From Acanthacorydalis orientalis (Eukaryota > Arthropoda > Insecta > Megaloptera > Corydalidae), in contig CM068321.1 in assembly GCA_034766995.1 (NCBI GenBank), positions 8,484,026-8,548,025 on the forward strand: DNA of 64,000 nt. The letters are read 5' to 3'. This document shows, in pieces, positions 1 through 12,379 of the stretch. Every line of letters starts with the position of its first letter. Within the stretch, counting starts at the first letter, position 1. Both the position numbers and the translations under genes were made by a program. A model generated the notes under the pieces. It was given only the letters and a program-made list of their open reading frames with translations, had not been told where the DNA came from and made no database searches.

Positions 1-322
1 GAATTAAATGATGCGAAATATGGAAAAGAAGCAAATAACAGTAATTCTTTGTATGAGTTCAAAACGGGTTAAAGCAGCAGAAAACTAAACTATGGTTTTG
101 GTGTGGGTACTGTTAAGGAATTTACGGTGCAATGGCAGTTACAAAAATTTCGTGCTGGGGACGAGAGCCTTGAAGATGAAGAAGGTCGCGGGCGTGCTTC
201 TTCAGTTCATTTGTCATCTAAAAGTTCTAGACCACTTCAATCAGCTAGGAATATCGAAAAAGAGAAAAATGTATTTGAATTTGAAGATCATAAATCGCAA
301 TTATTTTCCTATTTACCTAATA
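1..322 (+). mobile_element. Internally deleted mini-mariner, 3' part (copy 1)
   Basis: This is a decayed mariner derivative that keeps the transposase DNA-binding region and the 3' terminal repeat but lacks the catalytic domain. Its 5' end lies outside the window. Fragments in shifting frames read as the helix-turn-helix part of a mariner transposase, including FRAGDESLEDEEGRGR near 155-200. The coding trace then jumps directly to the terminal sequence CGCAATTATTTTCC and a degenerate ACCTAATA end. Compared with the other copies it also lacks a stretch near 215-235. Frameshifts and stops rule out a working protein. The same layout recurs at 14.76, 32.93, 35.10 and 63.72 kb, so it is a propagated deletion derivative. 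Confidence 0.72.
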
Positions 323-1509
323 TATAGAATAATTTATCAATGCATATAATTTGAAAATGATGCATTTCACTCAGACAAATAAAATAAACAAAAAACAATT
401 GAGAAAATTGTGGTGTTTAAGATAAAATTTAATTTATAAAATTCATTAATTATTTTTCACATTGAATTTATACTTATTATTTATTTAATATGTATCTGTA
501 TACTATTATAATTAATACATTATTACAGTTTTATAATCTCGTTGTACTAATCTCAGAATATACCTCGTTGTGTAGTAATTAAAAATAACGTGCTACCTGC
601 ACGTTTTTACCCATTGTACATACATTACTATAATTCTTGGAAGTCGGCCGTGATCTGGTATCAAATCCGCGTCCTTTCGATTGAAAACCAGTCAGTACCG
701 TGCGTCAGCAACGTCATAAGACCTCGATGACTGTTTCATTACAGTTCAATAAGTTCAATAAACAAACATAGACTTACCAGACGCAGGTATTATTCAAGGA
801 GATTAGATATGGATTTCTTGACGCATTGTTTTGAAAGTATTTAATTTGTCAACAACTGTAATGCGTATTTAAATAATACAATTTGTTTGATGAACATTTT
901 ACTCTATGCATTTATTACATATATATATATATATAATGTTGAATCACTGCATACAAATTTAGTTAACTAAAGAACAATAGATGTAAATGAAAAAATGTGT
1001 TACAACTGTTTGGTACAATACTAAAGTAGGATACAGTTAAGGTTAAGTATGCTTAATGAAAGAAGTCGCAGTCGATTGATTGGCTAAGAATAGCATATAT
1101 ATATATATATATATATACAGCACATGTATTGTGTATGTTAGGTTAAAGCATGCTACATTAATTAGACACGAAAATAGACAGACATTATTCCATGTTTCAT
1201 AATACGTATATTATTAGAATCAAATGCTAATTATCGTGTATATATATATATATCGTTTTTGATACGTTTTACTTTCTCTTCAACTGACAACTGTACATTT
1301 TTTGTTCTAATTTCAAATATTTAGTTCTTGTATGGAATGTGTTAAAAATGTATCGGTAGATAATTATTGTCAGTTAACTGTAGTTCTCTGTTGAGAATTG
1401 TTTCTGATATTTTTGAATGTATTATAAATATGTTGAAACGTTATGTTTAAAACCTTTAAAATTCATATAAAGAATATAGTAGTTTCAATGTAGTTCTGAT
1501 ATTGTTACT
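323..1509. other. AT-rich DNA without recognised genes
   Basis: No gene is recognised. Short (AT)n arrays lie at 919-935, 1095-1117 and 1238-1253. A less AT-rich patch at about 640-730 has no readable product. Confidence 0.5.
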
Positions 1510-1765
1510 AAATTCACTTTCATAACTGAATTCTTTTTTCACTTGAAGAAATACAAAGAAATTTTCTGATCGAAAATATTTGTATGAAGGAAATGTTTGT
1601 TGCTTAAGTGCTTTTCGATGGCAATGTCGTTATCTTCAAAGCGCCAGAGAACAGAAAAATGGATTTTTTTAAAAAAAAATTGGAAAAATATTTTATATTT
1701 TTGATCTGAAAAGTCTTTGTGGTTTGAGGTGAAAAAGAATTCATTCGTGAAAGTATATTAGTTAA
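1510..1765. repeat. Palindromic repeat family A (copy 1)
   Basis: An imperfect inverted repeat. The left half carries the family signatures TTTTCACTTGAAGAA and GATGGCAATGTCGTTATC. The right half carries TTTGTGGTTTGAGGTGAAAA followed by ATTCATTCGTGAAAG. The centre is degraded. Confidence 0.5.
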
Positions 1766-2159
1766 AAAATCGAATAATTGTTATTCTTAAGAATACATGT
1801 GTTTAAAAAATGCGCTTTGGAATAAAAGATATTAGTCTGAAAAAAGGAACTGGTTTAGAAAGTGTTATTTATTTTTGATAGTTTAATCTAAGAAGGTAAA
1901 AAAATGATATAAATGTGTAGCCAGAATAATCAGGGGTTAACTGAATTAGAAGTTTTATAAAAAATTTTCTAATGAATATTAGAAATAGTATAATGGAGTG
2001 ATTTTAGGTTATGTTAATGTTACACTGAAATAAATGAATAAAAATTACAACAGTTGTTCAGTTAACAGTCCATAAAATCATTTGAGTGTCTTATTAAATA
2101 TTATTTTTAATTGTAAAATCATATTTTTAGTACAATTGTCGTACTGGTATTAAATTTTA

Positions 2160-2495
2160 TTTTCAAGAATGATTTTTTCCTCATTCTACAGACAACAAAA
2201 CTCTTTTTCTGATCAGAAATGTTCAATAATGATTACTCATCATTTTTGATAGTTGTCCATCCATATTTCAATGGTGATGTAGTTATCGTTATAGCACTAA
2301 AGGCCAGAAAAAAGTATTTCAAAAAAATAAATATATTTCGGTACTCTAGCGATTTAAGGTTGATGAAATTGGCATCGAAATGTGAATATGCAGTAATACA
2401 AAATGATCATTAATCAATTATGAAACATTTCTGTTCAGAAAAAATGTTTATAGTTTGTGGTGTGATTGAAAAATTCATTAGTGAAAGTCATATAT
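2160..2495. repeat. Palindromic repeat family A (copy 2)
   Basis: One of the better preserved copies. The left arm reads GATCAGAAATGTTCAATAAT and then AATGGTGATGTAGTTATCGT. The right arm carries the complementary GGCATCGAAATGTGAATATG and AAAATGATCATTAATCAATT, ending in TTGTGGTGTGATTGAAAA and ATTCATTAGTGAAAG. The 64-residue open frame at 2219-2413 lies entirely inside the palindrome and is not a gene. Confidence 0.65.
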
Positions 2496-2499
2496 ACAC

Positions 2500-3485
2500 T
2501 TTTTGGAACTGTGTTTAAAAACAAATTGATCCTTTGACATTTATATCACTTGGATATCACTGATTATGAGTCTAAAATACATTTTTTATATCTACATAAT
2601 TAAATTGTTTCATTGAATTAGATTGTTCGGAATCGTATTACTTATTCTATTTATATATGCTACATAAAAGTATTGAAACAAACACTTACTTAATAATTAA
2701 ATACTGGCTAGAACATGCACATTTTGAAGAGTGTAGATATTTGAATACATAATAGTATTATTAAGAATGCACTTATTTTTTTTATTGTCAGTTAATTATA
2801 ATCAGAAAAATACTTTCTATTCTTTTTATATGTGAAACGAATCGACACAAATTATTTTTTACAAATTAAAAAATTAAATTTCCTGTACAGTAAATTACAT
2901 TCCAAAAATTATCATCGTGTTTGTCTATTCTTATTTTCATTCTAAGAGAATAGTAATATTAGGATATTCTTTTCTTAGTTATACTGTTAGCACGCGTAGT
3001 TGTACAGTCGAATAGAATATCAATTATGAAATTATTATTGAATGATTCATTATTCTTACACAGTTAGAATTGTTCGATTGTGAAAATGTAATAATGAAAA
3101 AAATATTAAATGTAATAATAGTCTTGTCGAGCGATGATGTCAGGTTTTTATAATTTATGTTCAGTTATTTTCATAGCTTTCGTATACTGTTTCAAGTATG
3201 TAATCATAAAAGTTTAGATAGAAAATATTTAATATCCTTAAGATATGAAAAATTGTTACAAGAAATAAGACACAGGCAAAACTCGGCATAGGTACACGTA
3301 AAGTATGAAAAAACAACTTTGTCATGAAAAGATAATTATCAAAAGTTACACAAATAGAATTTTATTATGAAATATATTTCATTCGCAGAAAGTAAATACT
3401 TGAAAATTGGTTTAATATTAAGATATGAAAATAGAATGGTTTATAATTTTTGTTTTCATTTTTTATAATTATTGAAATCAAAATA
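2500..3485. other. AT-rich DNA without recognised genes
   Basis: I see no coding similarity, terminal repeats or large tandem structure here. Confidence 0.4.
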
Positions 3486-3487
3486 TA

Positions 3488-3835
3488 ATGTATTGTCCTG
3501 ATGGTCTCCGTTGTTTTGAATCATCCTAGTTTTTGTTATTTACTGTTTCGGCACATATGCCATTTTAAGGCACATTTTGGAGGCTGGTTTCGATTCTTAT
3601 TTATATAAGATTTAGATGGAGTTTATGGTTTGTAATTATAAATTATAACAAAATGCGATATTTTATACCTCAAAATTATAAACCATAATCCCCATCTACT
3701 GTTTATATAAATGAACATAAAAATATTAAAAACAGTCTACAAATTCTACCTGACGATGGCGTACGTACCGAAACTAACAGCAGAGATCAGAAACTCAGTA
3801 AATACAAAAGGACAAATACCATTAGACAACTTAAT
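3488..3835. repeat. Palindromic repeat family B (copy 1)
   Basis: A palindrome of about 350 bp. The left arm runs ATTGTCCTGATGGTCTCCGT, TTTCGGCACATATGCCATTT, TTAGATGGAGTTTATGGTTT. The right arm mirrors it with AAACCATAATCCCCATCTA, GATGGCGTACGTACCGAAAC and AAAAGGACAAATACC. The arms match with scattered substitutions and the loop near 3645 is short. No open frame is present, so it is a foldback or MITE-like repeat. Confidence 0.65.
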
Positions 3836-4129
3836 AATTATTGATTAAAACTGCCTTGTATTATAATTTTTCCAGTTTTACTTACATTTTTAAAATCAGT
3901 TGGATTTATATTTTATTGTTAAAAATGTTACACATGTAATATCTGAAAATTTTATTTACTTTTTATTATATTACGAATTATCAAATGAATGATGTTGCAT
4001 AACTGTTAAATCAGATGTACTTCCATTGAATAAAAATATCTAGAGATGTAATTATTCATATTATTTTAAAAACTAATTTTTTTTAAAAACAAAAATGTTT
4101 ATTCTTTTTGTAAGTTTGTTTATTATTAG

Positions 4130-4790
4130 ATAAGTATTGATTGAACATTTAATCGAAGAACTAAGTCAGTAAGAGGATGATTTCGTGGGCACTCTGAAAC
4201 TCTTCTGGTTGAATTGTGTGAAGTGATTGTGCAGAGACACGAAAAATTCTCCCTAGCGAAACTTTGCAACCATCAGAACATTTCCAAAACGTGTGTCGTG
4301 AGTTCCTGTACGTTATACTTGTACTGAAGAGGGAGAGAGAGGGTAACATTAATACAGGACAGAAAAAAATAAAAATGTTATTTGTACATTTCTTAATCTT
4401 CCTGTTGTATTATCTTTAAGGTAAAATTCAAAAATAGTACAACGGTGGCAATTTGAAATATAAATAAAATAATTATGGAGAGTAAAATAACGAATAAAAA
4501 GTGTTACGAAATTGTTAGTTTTAAGACAAAACAGTGTTACCCTCTGTTTGAAAAAATGTATGTGACAGATAGAGTGGTAGCAAATAGTGTAGTAGTCATT
4601 AGTTAGGTGCTAGACGTGTAACTGTGCACCACGGATGATCAAAAATAATAAATCTTCAAATACAGTCCACTTGTTATTCTTGTTATTCCATTTATTATTG
4701 TTATTAGAATTCGTTATAAAAAGTGAGATGAAAACATTTCCCTATGGAAATAAGAGTCTGAAAGACAAATAAATATCAAAAATAATTATA
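4130..4790. other. Unassigned DNA with a short minus-strand frame
   Basis: A 62-codon minus-strand frame lies at 4161-4349 in a slightly less AT-rich patch. I recognise no family, signal peptide or splice context, and treat it as chance. The rest is AT-rich and featureless. Confidence 0.3.
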
Positions 4791-4794
4791 GCTT

Positions 4795-5005
4795 TTTATA
4801 TCTGTAATCATCTACATACATTGATTTGTCAGTCTTTGTCTTTTTGAATTAGCTCTCTGTTCATTGCTACTAGTTTTGGTAGATGTTGAAAACCTGAGTC
4901 TACTACAAGAATCTTCAATATCTACCTAAGTATAGCACTCTATATAAATGCGAAACTGATAATTGAGAACAGTATTGATCTAAAAGGACTGACACACAGA
5001 TAATG
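4795..5005. repeat. Palindromic repeat family B (copy 2)
   Basis: A shorter copy. The left arm has GTCAGTCTTTGTCTTTTTGA and CTACTAGTTTTGGTAG. The right arm has ATCTACCTAAGTATAGCAC and GATCTAAAAGGACTGACAC. The two ends are complementary at GTCAGTC and GGACTGAC. Confidence 0.5.
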
Positions 5006-5009
5006 TCAA

Positions 5010-5880
5010 TATTTGGCAATAAAAATAGGTATAAAAGAACAAGGGAGGGGATACATCGGTATTAGATACTTTTCAGAAAATTACTTTATCTATGCCTTGT
5101 GTTTTTGATGCATTCGATGAATGATTGAAAATATAAAAATTAAGGACACTTTCAAGGAAATATGCAAGTGTTAAAAGTTGAAGAACTTTTGATTTGAAGT
5201 CTATAATTTAATTTACTATCATTTGTATAAAACATTATATTGAAAGTTTGAAAAACATCCGTTTCATTAATTAAAATTCAGACACGAACATATTGAAGTT
5301 TGTTTTTATTTGTAATAAAACAAATATATCTTTACATAATACTTACATGTTTCGAAAAAGAGATTTTTAATAAAATCCTCTCTTCGAGGTCTCTGATCCG
5401 TGCTATCGACGTTGTAAGCTGTTCGTATGGATACTCAATAATGAATTCCGATAGACAGATAGATATTTTGGGTTTAGGGGCGCGTCGACTGCTAAGGTCA
5501 ATGAATTCCGAGTTCGCATGCTCTTGTACAAGTCAATTAAACACGTATCGTGCCTTTGTTCGGATACTTTTAAGACTAGATGCATTTTATTTATTTTCTG
5601 ACAATATATTTCATTGCATAGAAACAGATTCAAGAATTTAATTATTATGGTAAAAGATATTTGATGTTGACTTTTCGAAAATATATTTTTATGTCTATAA
5701 TATGAAAAAAATATATTTATTTAGAATTTTAGTAATTACAAAACAAGTAACTTTTCATAACTTGCGTTTGTTCATAAACTTAATCTGACAGTTTATATAA
5801 GAGTAAATAAATACGTGCGTATGTAAATAGCAATTTTTATTCTTCTCTGAAAATGATATACACCATGATTATTAACCTAA
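5010..5880. other. Unassigned DNA
   Basis: A patch at 5385-5600 is less AT-rich and has overlapping open frames on both strands (113 codons plus, 76 codons minus). Neither resembles a known family, and I cannot support a gene. Confidence 0.3.
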
Positions 5881-5883
<3 letters not shown>

Positions 5884-5938
<55 letters not shown>

Positions 5939-5945
5939 CATACAT
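5884..5945. repeat. (AT)n microsatellite with ACAT tail
   Basis: About 26 AT units followed by short ACAT repeats. Confidence 0.95.
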
Positions 5946-6054
5946 GAAATTGAATATATAATTATTTTTTTGTACAAAGCCCCAACTCAATTCAGTTTCG
6001 AAAACATGTTTTAACTAAAATTAGAGCACATCCATGCACACATACACACATAAA

Positions 6055-6201
6055 AAATATGACCGCTTCAGGTTTATTTTCGCGGTCAGCGCACGTGACC
6101 GAGTTTGTATCCTGTCAGGTGTACACGGGAACGATTCTTGATGGTCACGCGCGATGGTCGTCACCATCCTGTTGGGGTCGCCGTGTACAAGTCGTTCTGA
6201 A

Positions 6202-6236
<35 letters not shown>

Positions 6237-6420
6237 TGTAAAAGTGCGTGAATGTAAGTGGACGTGTGTGTACGTACCCTACGTTCAGATTGATTACATT
6301 GCAGTTGTTTGTTTGTGTGGAGTACTTAATGTAAATCGTGTACAGTCTCCTGTCACCCCACGTAAGAACAACACGTGTTACATTAACTACCACCGTTTGT
6401 CTATTTTTGTACATATCTAA
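6055..6420. other. GC-richer block split by (AT)n; possible exon or regulatory DNA
   Basis: The segments 6060-6200 and 6240-6390 are clearly less AT-rich than their surroundings and contain several CpGs. They are separated by an (AT)n array at 6204-6232. A GTAAGT lies near 6255 (GTGAATGTAAGTGG). Open frames of 60-90 codons exist on both strands but are cut by the microsatellite or run through it, so no product is supported. It could be a decayed exon, a regulatory region or an unidentified repeat. Confidence 0.25.
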
Positions 6421-6591
6421 TGTATGTTGGAACTATGTTCTTTACTACAGCAAGGCACCAAGTGGACATATGTAATGTTATCATTAAATTAATGTCGGAC
6501 TTGTGTAAATGTTATGTATACAAAACTGTTTAAACAGTATACAGAAATTAATATTTCTTCATTAAATATTTTGTGTATATATATCTAGATG

Positions 6592-6594
<3 letters not shown>

Positions 6595-6661
<67 letters not shown>
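6595..6661. repeat. (AT)n microsatellite
   Basis: About 33 uninterrupted AT units. Confidence 0.95.
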
Positions 6662-6662
<1 letters not shown>

Positions 6663-7270
6663 TAATGTTAGATGATTTCATTATACTATAAAAAATAGAA
6701 CTAATTGAATGAGAACGGAAACTGACAAAGCACTGGATACGACCAGAAAAGTCTGTTGTTCTGCAGTAGATTGTTGGTAGCGATCGTCATCACTAATATT
6801 TCCTTTGTTGTAAAATAAATGTTACTTATGTACGATTTTATTTTATTTAGTAAAAGCAATTTATTTTTTCCGCAAATTACAAAAAGTGGTAATGGTATCA
6901 ATTAATGGTATTTTCAGTGCAATCTTGTAGCTTTTTCAGAACAGTACATTGATTTATCATCTTCTGAACGTGATTTGAAAAAAAATATGTTGTTTGCATG
7001 TTAAATCATGCATCGAATTTCAATCGTTCGGTGTAAATCGCCGTTTTATGATTTTATCGACGTACGTTTGGATGAGGTGTTCATTCAAAGATTCGATTCT
7101 CTCATTCATCTTAATTCTCTTCTTCTCTTGCATCATCAAATTGAACCATTAAATGATGTCGGACACACACGTCGTCTTTGGTCTCAATAGCATGCTTCAT
7201 CAATCACTACACTTTTTCGATAACTTCAAAACCGTTCTACTTACTCTGGTATATATCTTCCTATGCGCCA
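6662..7270. other. Unassigned DNA
   Basis: Short open frames (66 codons minus at 6701-6901, 60 codons plus at 7008-7190) have no recognisable similarity. I see no repeat structure. Confidence 0.3.
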
Positions 7271-7273
7271 TGT

Positions 7274-8350
7274 ACAGGGTTTTCCAATAAGGATGCATTT
7301 TTTAAATTTGAAATAAAATATAGAATTTGTGCTGAAATTTCAAGTTTCTTTATTGTAAATAATAGTTAGGAGTATGCTATTTATTAATGAAAAATAATAT
7401 CATGTAAGTGATTAACACGTACTTTCTTACAAGTTACCATTTTTTTCTTTAACTTTTCAATAACATCTCTACACAATTGGGGCTCCATCTCACGAATGCC
7501 TCTTCTAATTTCATCTTTTAGGTCGGAAATTGTTTTACGATTATTGGCGTACGACGGTCCTTTAACGTGTTTCCAAGGAATGTAGTCCAACGGTATTAGA
7601 CTGCAGGAACTTGATGACAAATTAATGTCTCCATTTACAGAAATAACGCGACCAGGAAATTGTGTCCTCTATAAATCAATTTTTTCATTAGCTGTGTGAG
7701 TTGTTGCATTATCCTGCTGGAACCACATGTTCTCCAGATCAATATCATTCTATTCTACCCATAAAAATTTGGTTATCCTGTTTCGGTATTTTTCTACATT
7801 CACAGTAATCTCTTTACCAATCTAATTCTCAAGAAAAAGTAGAGACCGATGATTCCACCGAACCAAATTGGGCACCAAACAATTACTAGTGTATACAGTA
7901 GCTTCTCAACTGATCTCAGATTTTCTTCATCCTAAATTCGCCAGTTTTGCTTGTTAACATAGCCAGAGAGTTCGCAATGAGCTTTATCACTAAATATGAC
8001 TCTTTCAGAAAAACTGTTGTTGTTCTATTATCCAACTAACAAATCTCTGACGCAGTGAATGGCCTACTGGCTTTCATTCTTGTGTTAATTGGATCTACTG
8101 AGCCTTCAACAATAAATTCTTAAGCAAAATACCCCGTGTGGTCACACACGAAAGGCCCAATTGCTGTAAATATCATGGAATTGACATTCCTTTTGCAATA
8201 CAAGTCAACGTTTTCTTCAGAACGGGTACTACGAACACCTGCTGGTGTTTTTTTTTAACTTGAACCAATCTAGTCCCTTCAAATTTACTCACTCATCGAA
8301 GAATTGTTGATTCAGATGGACGAGTATGAATGTATTGTATAGTAATCGAA
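7274..8350 (-). pseudogene. Decayed Tc1/mariner-superfamily transposase (SDEAHF type)
   Basis: This is a broken cut-and-paste transposase gene on the minus strand. Reading from about 8345 downward, fragments match in order. First come RPSESTI and LVQVKKKH of the DNA-binding region. Then come LTQELKP and a decayed SDEAHFELSGYVNKQNW motif near 7990-7950 that holds the first catalytic acid. Next are EENLRSVE and GGIIG, then a decayed QQDNATTHTA near 7725-7700 with the second acid. The C-terminus (7384-7620) is continuous: LIPLDYIPWKHVKG with the third acid, then YANNRKTISDLKDEIRR and HLHDIIFH. The frame changes several times. A terminal-repeat-like CAGGGTTTTCCAATAAGGAT starts at 7275; no partner is seen near 8350. 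The same subfamily occurs at 42.87-44.13 kb. Confidence 0.8.
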
Positions 8351-8519
8351 TGTGATTTTGTAAGGTATTGTTTTAAGCTAAAATATAAATTGTTTTACTT
8401 TTAAAATTCTTATTCAGATCAGATTTTCAATGATGCAAAATAATTAAAGTAAGATATAATAATCGAATGAAAATAAAAAGAAAACCGGTGACATTTCCAA
8501 TTAAAATGTTCAAGAAAAA

Positions 8520-8730
8520 AGTGTCTTTTAATAAATTAATTTTTCATTCGTCTCATAAACAAAACCTTTTTTCCAGATACTCTGAAATACATTTTTCTGT
8601 ACCTTAGTGATTTGAGAATAATAGCATCACTTTTGAAGTCAATCAAAAATTATTAATACAATTAAATATTTTTGATTAATGAAACATGTTTGTGGGGCGG
8701 TGATTAAATTTGTTTTGCGAAAATGAATTT
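8520..8730. repeat. Palindromic repeat family A (copy 3, left arm shortened)
   Basis: The left end has TTTTTCATTCGTCTCATAAAC. The centre has TTTTTCTGTACCTTAGTGAT and AATAGCATCAC. The right end has GTTTGTGGGGCGGTGATTAA. The middle of the left arm is missing. Confidence 0.5.
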
Positions 8731-8731
8731 A

Positions 8732-9719
8732 ACCCTTTGTAGCCGGGTATGGATCTAGGAATCCATTGATGTTTTTCAAAGAAACTATGGTCTCAGAACG
8801 CTATCTTTTGGATGATATATTTAAAGGCCACCAATCTCTTTCTAATGAGACTAAATTTTTCTTTATTTAAAAAAAATTACAGTCGTCCAAAAATCAGAAA
8901 AATCACAGTTTTTCATTTGAAAACCTATAAAAATGGTAAACTTGAGAATTGGGCTAAATAATATTTTTTTTAAAAAAAGTTAATTATTGGAAGAAAGAGT
9001 ATAAAAAAAACTCCAGACTACGTCTAGGTATAAGATGTGACTGATGTGAAATCGTTTGATCATTTTAAAAATTTTCACACTCAACAGTAAAGTTATTTCT
9101 GCAAATTTTCAATTGTAATCACTTTTTCGCTTCCAATCATATGTTTTCAATGAAGAGATTTATGTTTCCCAGAATATTATCAAAGATTTTCCATGATATA
9201 TCATATAGATGTGAATTTTCTAATAGCTAATCTGAATTAACATATTTTTTCTTGTAACCTACAAATTTGCAATTTTTTTTTGTTTAATATAAAATAATGT
9301 CCAATTAATCCAAAAACATTTGTTAAAAGTTTTTAGCACACTTTCCCCCTCCCCGTCCACCGTGCTAGAAATGTACTCTATGAAAACATGCTTATATATT
9401 AAAACACTAGAAAAAAGTAAATTTAATTAAAACATAATGAGAAAAGTTATTAGTATTTTATACTAATTAATCTCATTAAAGATTCTTTATTCATCAAAGT
9501 GTTTTGTATTACTAAAATAGATTCATTGATATAAATATATCTAATTATTTGTCAGTGAACTCAAATATAACTAATTTGTATTTCTCTCATTTCATGCAAA
9601 AGGAAAACAAGTAAAGACAAGAATTCTTTACAAAGTATATGTATATACTTTTTATTTTCATGAACTTATAATACTATTTTATGATGCAATTTCAGTTTAA
9701 TGACAATCTGATCACGTTT

Positions 9720-9720
<1 letters not shown>
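8732..9720. other. Unassigned AT-rich DNA with a TTAACCC boundary
   Basis: It begins with TTAACCCTTTGTAGCCGGGT, which resembles the end of a piggyBac-type element (TTAA target followed by CCC), but no matching right end was found. The remainder is AT-rich without readable coding traces. Confidence 0.3.

Positions 9721-9724
<4 letters not shown>

Positions 9725-9771
<47 letters not shown>
9725..9771. repeat. (AT)n microsatellite
   Basis: About 23 AT units. Confidence 0.95.
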
Positions 9772-9774
<3 letters not shown>

Positions 9775-9889
9775 AATGCATGTATTACTTGTATCTTTTT
9801 CGACTCGCATTCGAATTGAACGTGATTAAATTTTACACAAAAGACGTGAAATATTCAAATACATATAAGAACGTGCATCTTATATAAAT

Positions 9890-10431
9890 TAAATGTCGTG
9901 CAGCTGCGGCAGCGACCGCTGAATGCATTTCTTGAAGGCGGTCTGGCTGGTTTTCGAGCGCTTAAATGGTCACAGCACTCCGGTCGTTCGTATGATCTAC
10001 TTAAAAACCAGAAACAATACACGATGGATATGTAATCGCGTTGAAAAAAATCTCACAGAACATGTCGGAATAATGTCAATGTTGTTTTCTTTTTTTAATC
10101 GTAGACGTTGAGTTCATTAAAACTAATAAATCCGATGGAACTAATAATTAAAGAACGCCTGCGAATGTATCGATAACATGTAAAAAGTTGTAGGAATAGT
10201 AAGTGTTTTTTATGGTAGTTAATTATCTATGTAGATGTAATGAGATTAGGAGAATAGTTGACAGGAAATATGAATGATAAATTATTGTCGTGTTTAAATG
10301 ATTGATGTGTTTTTTTTTCAGGAGTGTGGTATAATCATTTATGAATACAGTAAGCTGCAATTCGTTTTTGTTATATATATTTTATGATAGAAAATTATTT
10401 ACTAGTCGACTATTTTCTCTTTTGACCTTTG

Positions 10432-10480
<49 letters not shown>

Positions 10481-10860
10481 CGAAAATATCTATAAATAAA
10501 ATTTTAGATTTGTTTCCAACTGATATTAAAGAATTGTTTACCTTTCCTGTGATTACAGATTATAGAATGGAGGTTTAATTATTGAACTAAAAAAAGTAGC
10601 ATAAATATCAACACAAAAAAAACTAATAGTATAAATAAGCTAAGTAATAAAATCCGAAAGGTGTCTTCTATATTTTGTCTTGACCGCCTTATGAAATATC
10701 TATGGATTAATACGTATTAAACCTGTCTTTATAGTAATATTTGTTTTCAAATTTTTTATACAAATATCACTCGCAGCCCATATATATATATATATATTTC
10801 TTGTAAAATACAGTTTTATAGGTTTTCTTTACAGAGTACAGTTTTATTTTTTTAAAAGAA

Positions 10861-10902
<42 letters not shown>

Positions 10903-11945
10903 CCCTTTCTTTTGGAAAAGAAAGAGATTTGTATATATGCTTCATGGAAAAATTGGATAATTGCAAATAAAAATTGGGTATTTAAAATAGAAAATAATAT
11001 TTGAGTCTCACTGAAACATTAAATCTCCATTTCACTCATCAACACAAAAGGTACTCTTTCTCAGATACCATTATATTTCATATTTTAATATATTAAAGGA
11101 TATTTAATTGTTTTTTCTTTATCTTATATATACCAACTAATCTTTTAAATAAATTACTGACAAGGATAGTTAATTATATATAAACATAAAATCTCAATTT
11201 CTGTCTTTGTTGTACTTTTTTTCATCCAAAAAAGGTAGATCTATAGGAATAATATTTGAATTTTTTTTCATTTTCTGTTCCGTATTTTTAGCCTGAAATT
11301 AACATATATATGTATATATACACATACATGCATATACATACGTACATTATTATGTACATGTATGTAATTTATAGCCGAAAAAAATAGGAAAAATGTTTAT
11401 AAAAATAAATATTTTATTAATAGATCAATAATGTAAAAAATATCTGTAAATTTAATCGTTAATTTTAATTATTTTCTAACATACCGCTTCGATTCTCAGA
11501 ATAAAATGGGAAAAAACTGTTTAATATTTTTACCTGTAAAACAAAAGCAATTGTCTCGCTTTTTTGTCAAGCGATTGAACGCTTTAAAAAGGAGTTAACC
11601 TTTACATGAATTCACTTCATGATGTAATCACAACTTTATCTATCGTTTCGATGAAAAAATCAATTTAACGCTTACCGTTATTATTATATATAATTCATAT
11701 AATAAATAAAAAATACATTTATTAGTGTAATACATAATTATACAGCAATTTTATAATACTCATACACTGTTTATTTTTAACTCTTTCGTAGTATATTTAT
11801 TATCTATTTTTTATTTATTTCCGTAATAGTGTACAGTCATAAACATTTACTTGTAAATACTTTTTAAATATGATGTTGTAGATGTCAGTACAGTAGTTTT
11901 ATTTTTGTCATCTGTCCATTAACTTTCTATCTATTTGTCTGATAT

Positions 11946-11950
<5 letters not shown>
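9890..11950. other. Mostly AT-rich DNA with (AT)n arrays
   Basis: A GC-richer patch lies at 9895-10030 (around GCAGCTGCGGCAGCGACCGC), with a 62-codon plus-strand frame of no known family. AT arrays lie at 10439-10478, 10780-10797 and 10863-10900. No gene is recognised. Confidence 0.4.
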
Positions 11951-11956
<6 letters not shown>

Positions 11957-12013
<57 letters not shown>

Positions 12014-12036
12014 TGTGTGTGTGTGTGTGTGTGTGT
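11957..12036. repeat. (AT)n followed by (GT)n microsatellite
   Basis: About 26 AT units at 11957-12008, then about 12 GT units at 12013-12036. It lies next to the truncated end of a mini-mariner. Confidence 0.95.
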
Positions 12037-12077
12037 AGAAACAAATTGGATCCAGTATATAATTATACAAGGCCTAT

Positions 12078-12370
12078 AGTTATACACCAAAAGAATCGTT
12101 TAGTTGACAAGCAGTTTCTGCTTCTTTACCATCTGTTTTGAACTCGTACAAAAAATTTGCACTCATTTGCTTCTCTTCCATCTTTAATTCAATAGCCCAA
12201 TTTGAAGCAAAATTGATAATAAAAGCAAAATCGATGTTACCAAAATACAGACCGAAAGATGCACTTTGAAATGATATCAACATGAGAACGATGAAATGAC
12301 ACTCATTGAAAAAAAATAAGGTTAGAATTGAGAAAACAAAAACCGCAATTATTTTCCTACCAACCTAATA
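12078..12370 (-). mobile_element. Mini-mariner, 5' part only (copy 2)
   Basis: A minus-strand copy of the mini-mariner family, truncated at its downstream end. The 5' terminal repeat TATTAGGTTGGTAGGAAAAT reads inward from 12370. The start of the transposase frame follows from about 12183, with residues MEEKQ, YEFKTDGK and ETACQLNDSFGV. Homology stops near 12085, about 50 bp from a (GT)n/(AT)n array. The DNA-binding motif, catalytic domain and 3' end are missing. Confidence 0.75.
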
Positions 12371-12379
12371 GTAACTTTG

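Noticed and set aside
640..730. Possible tRNA (B-box-like GGTATCAAATCC)
   Set aside because: No matching A box or acceptor stem could be found at the expected distance.
2219..2413. 64-codon plus-strand open frame
   Set aside because: Lies wholly inside a family A palindrome.
5300..5641. 113-codon plus-strand open frame
   Set aside because: No recognised motif, a similar-length frame on the opposite strand, and AT-rich low-complexity ends; not supportable as a gene.
8732..8756. piggyBac-like left end TTAACCCTTTGTAGCC
   Set aside because: No matching inverted end followed by TTAA was found within several kb, so no element is called.
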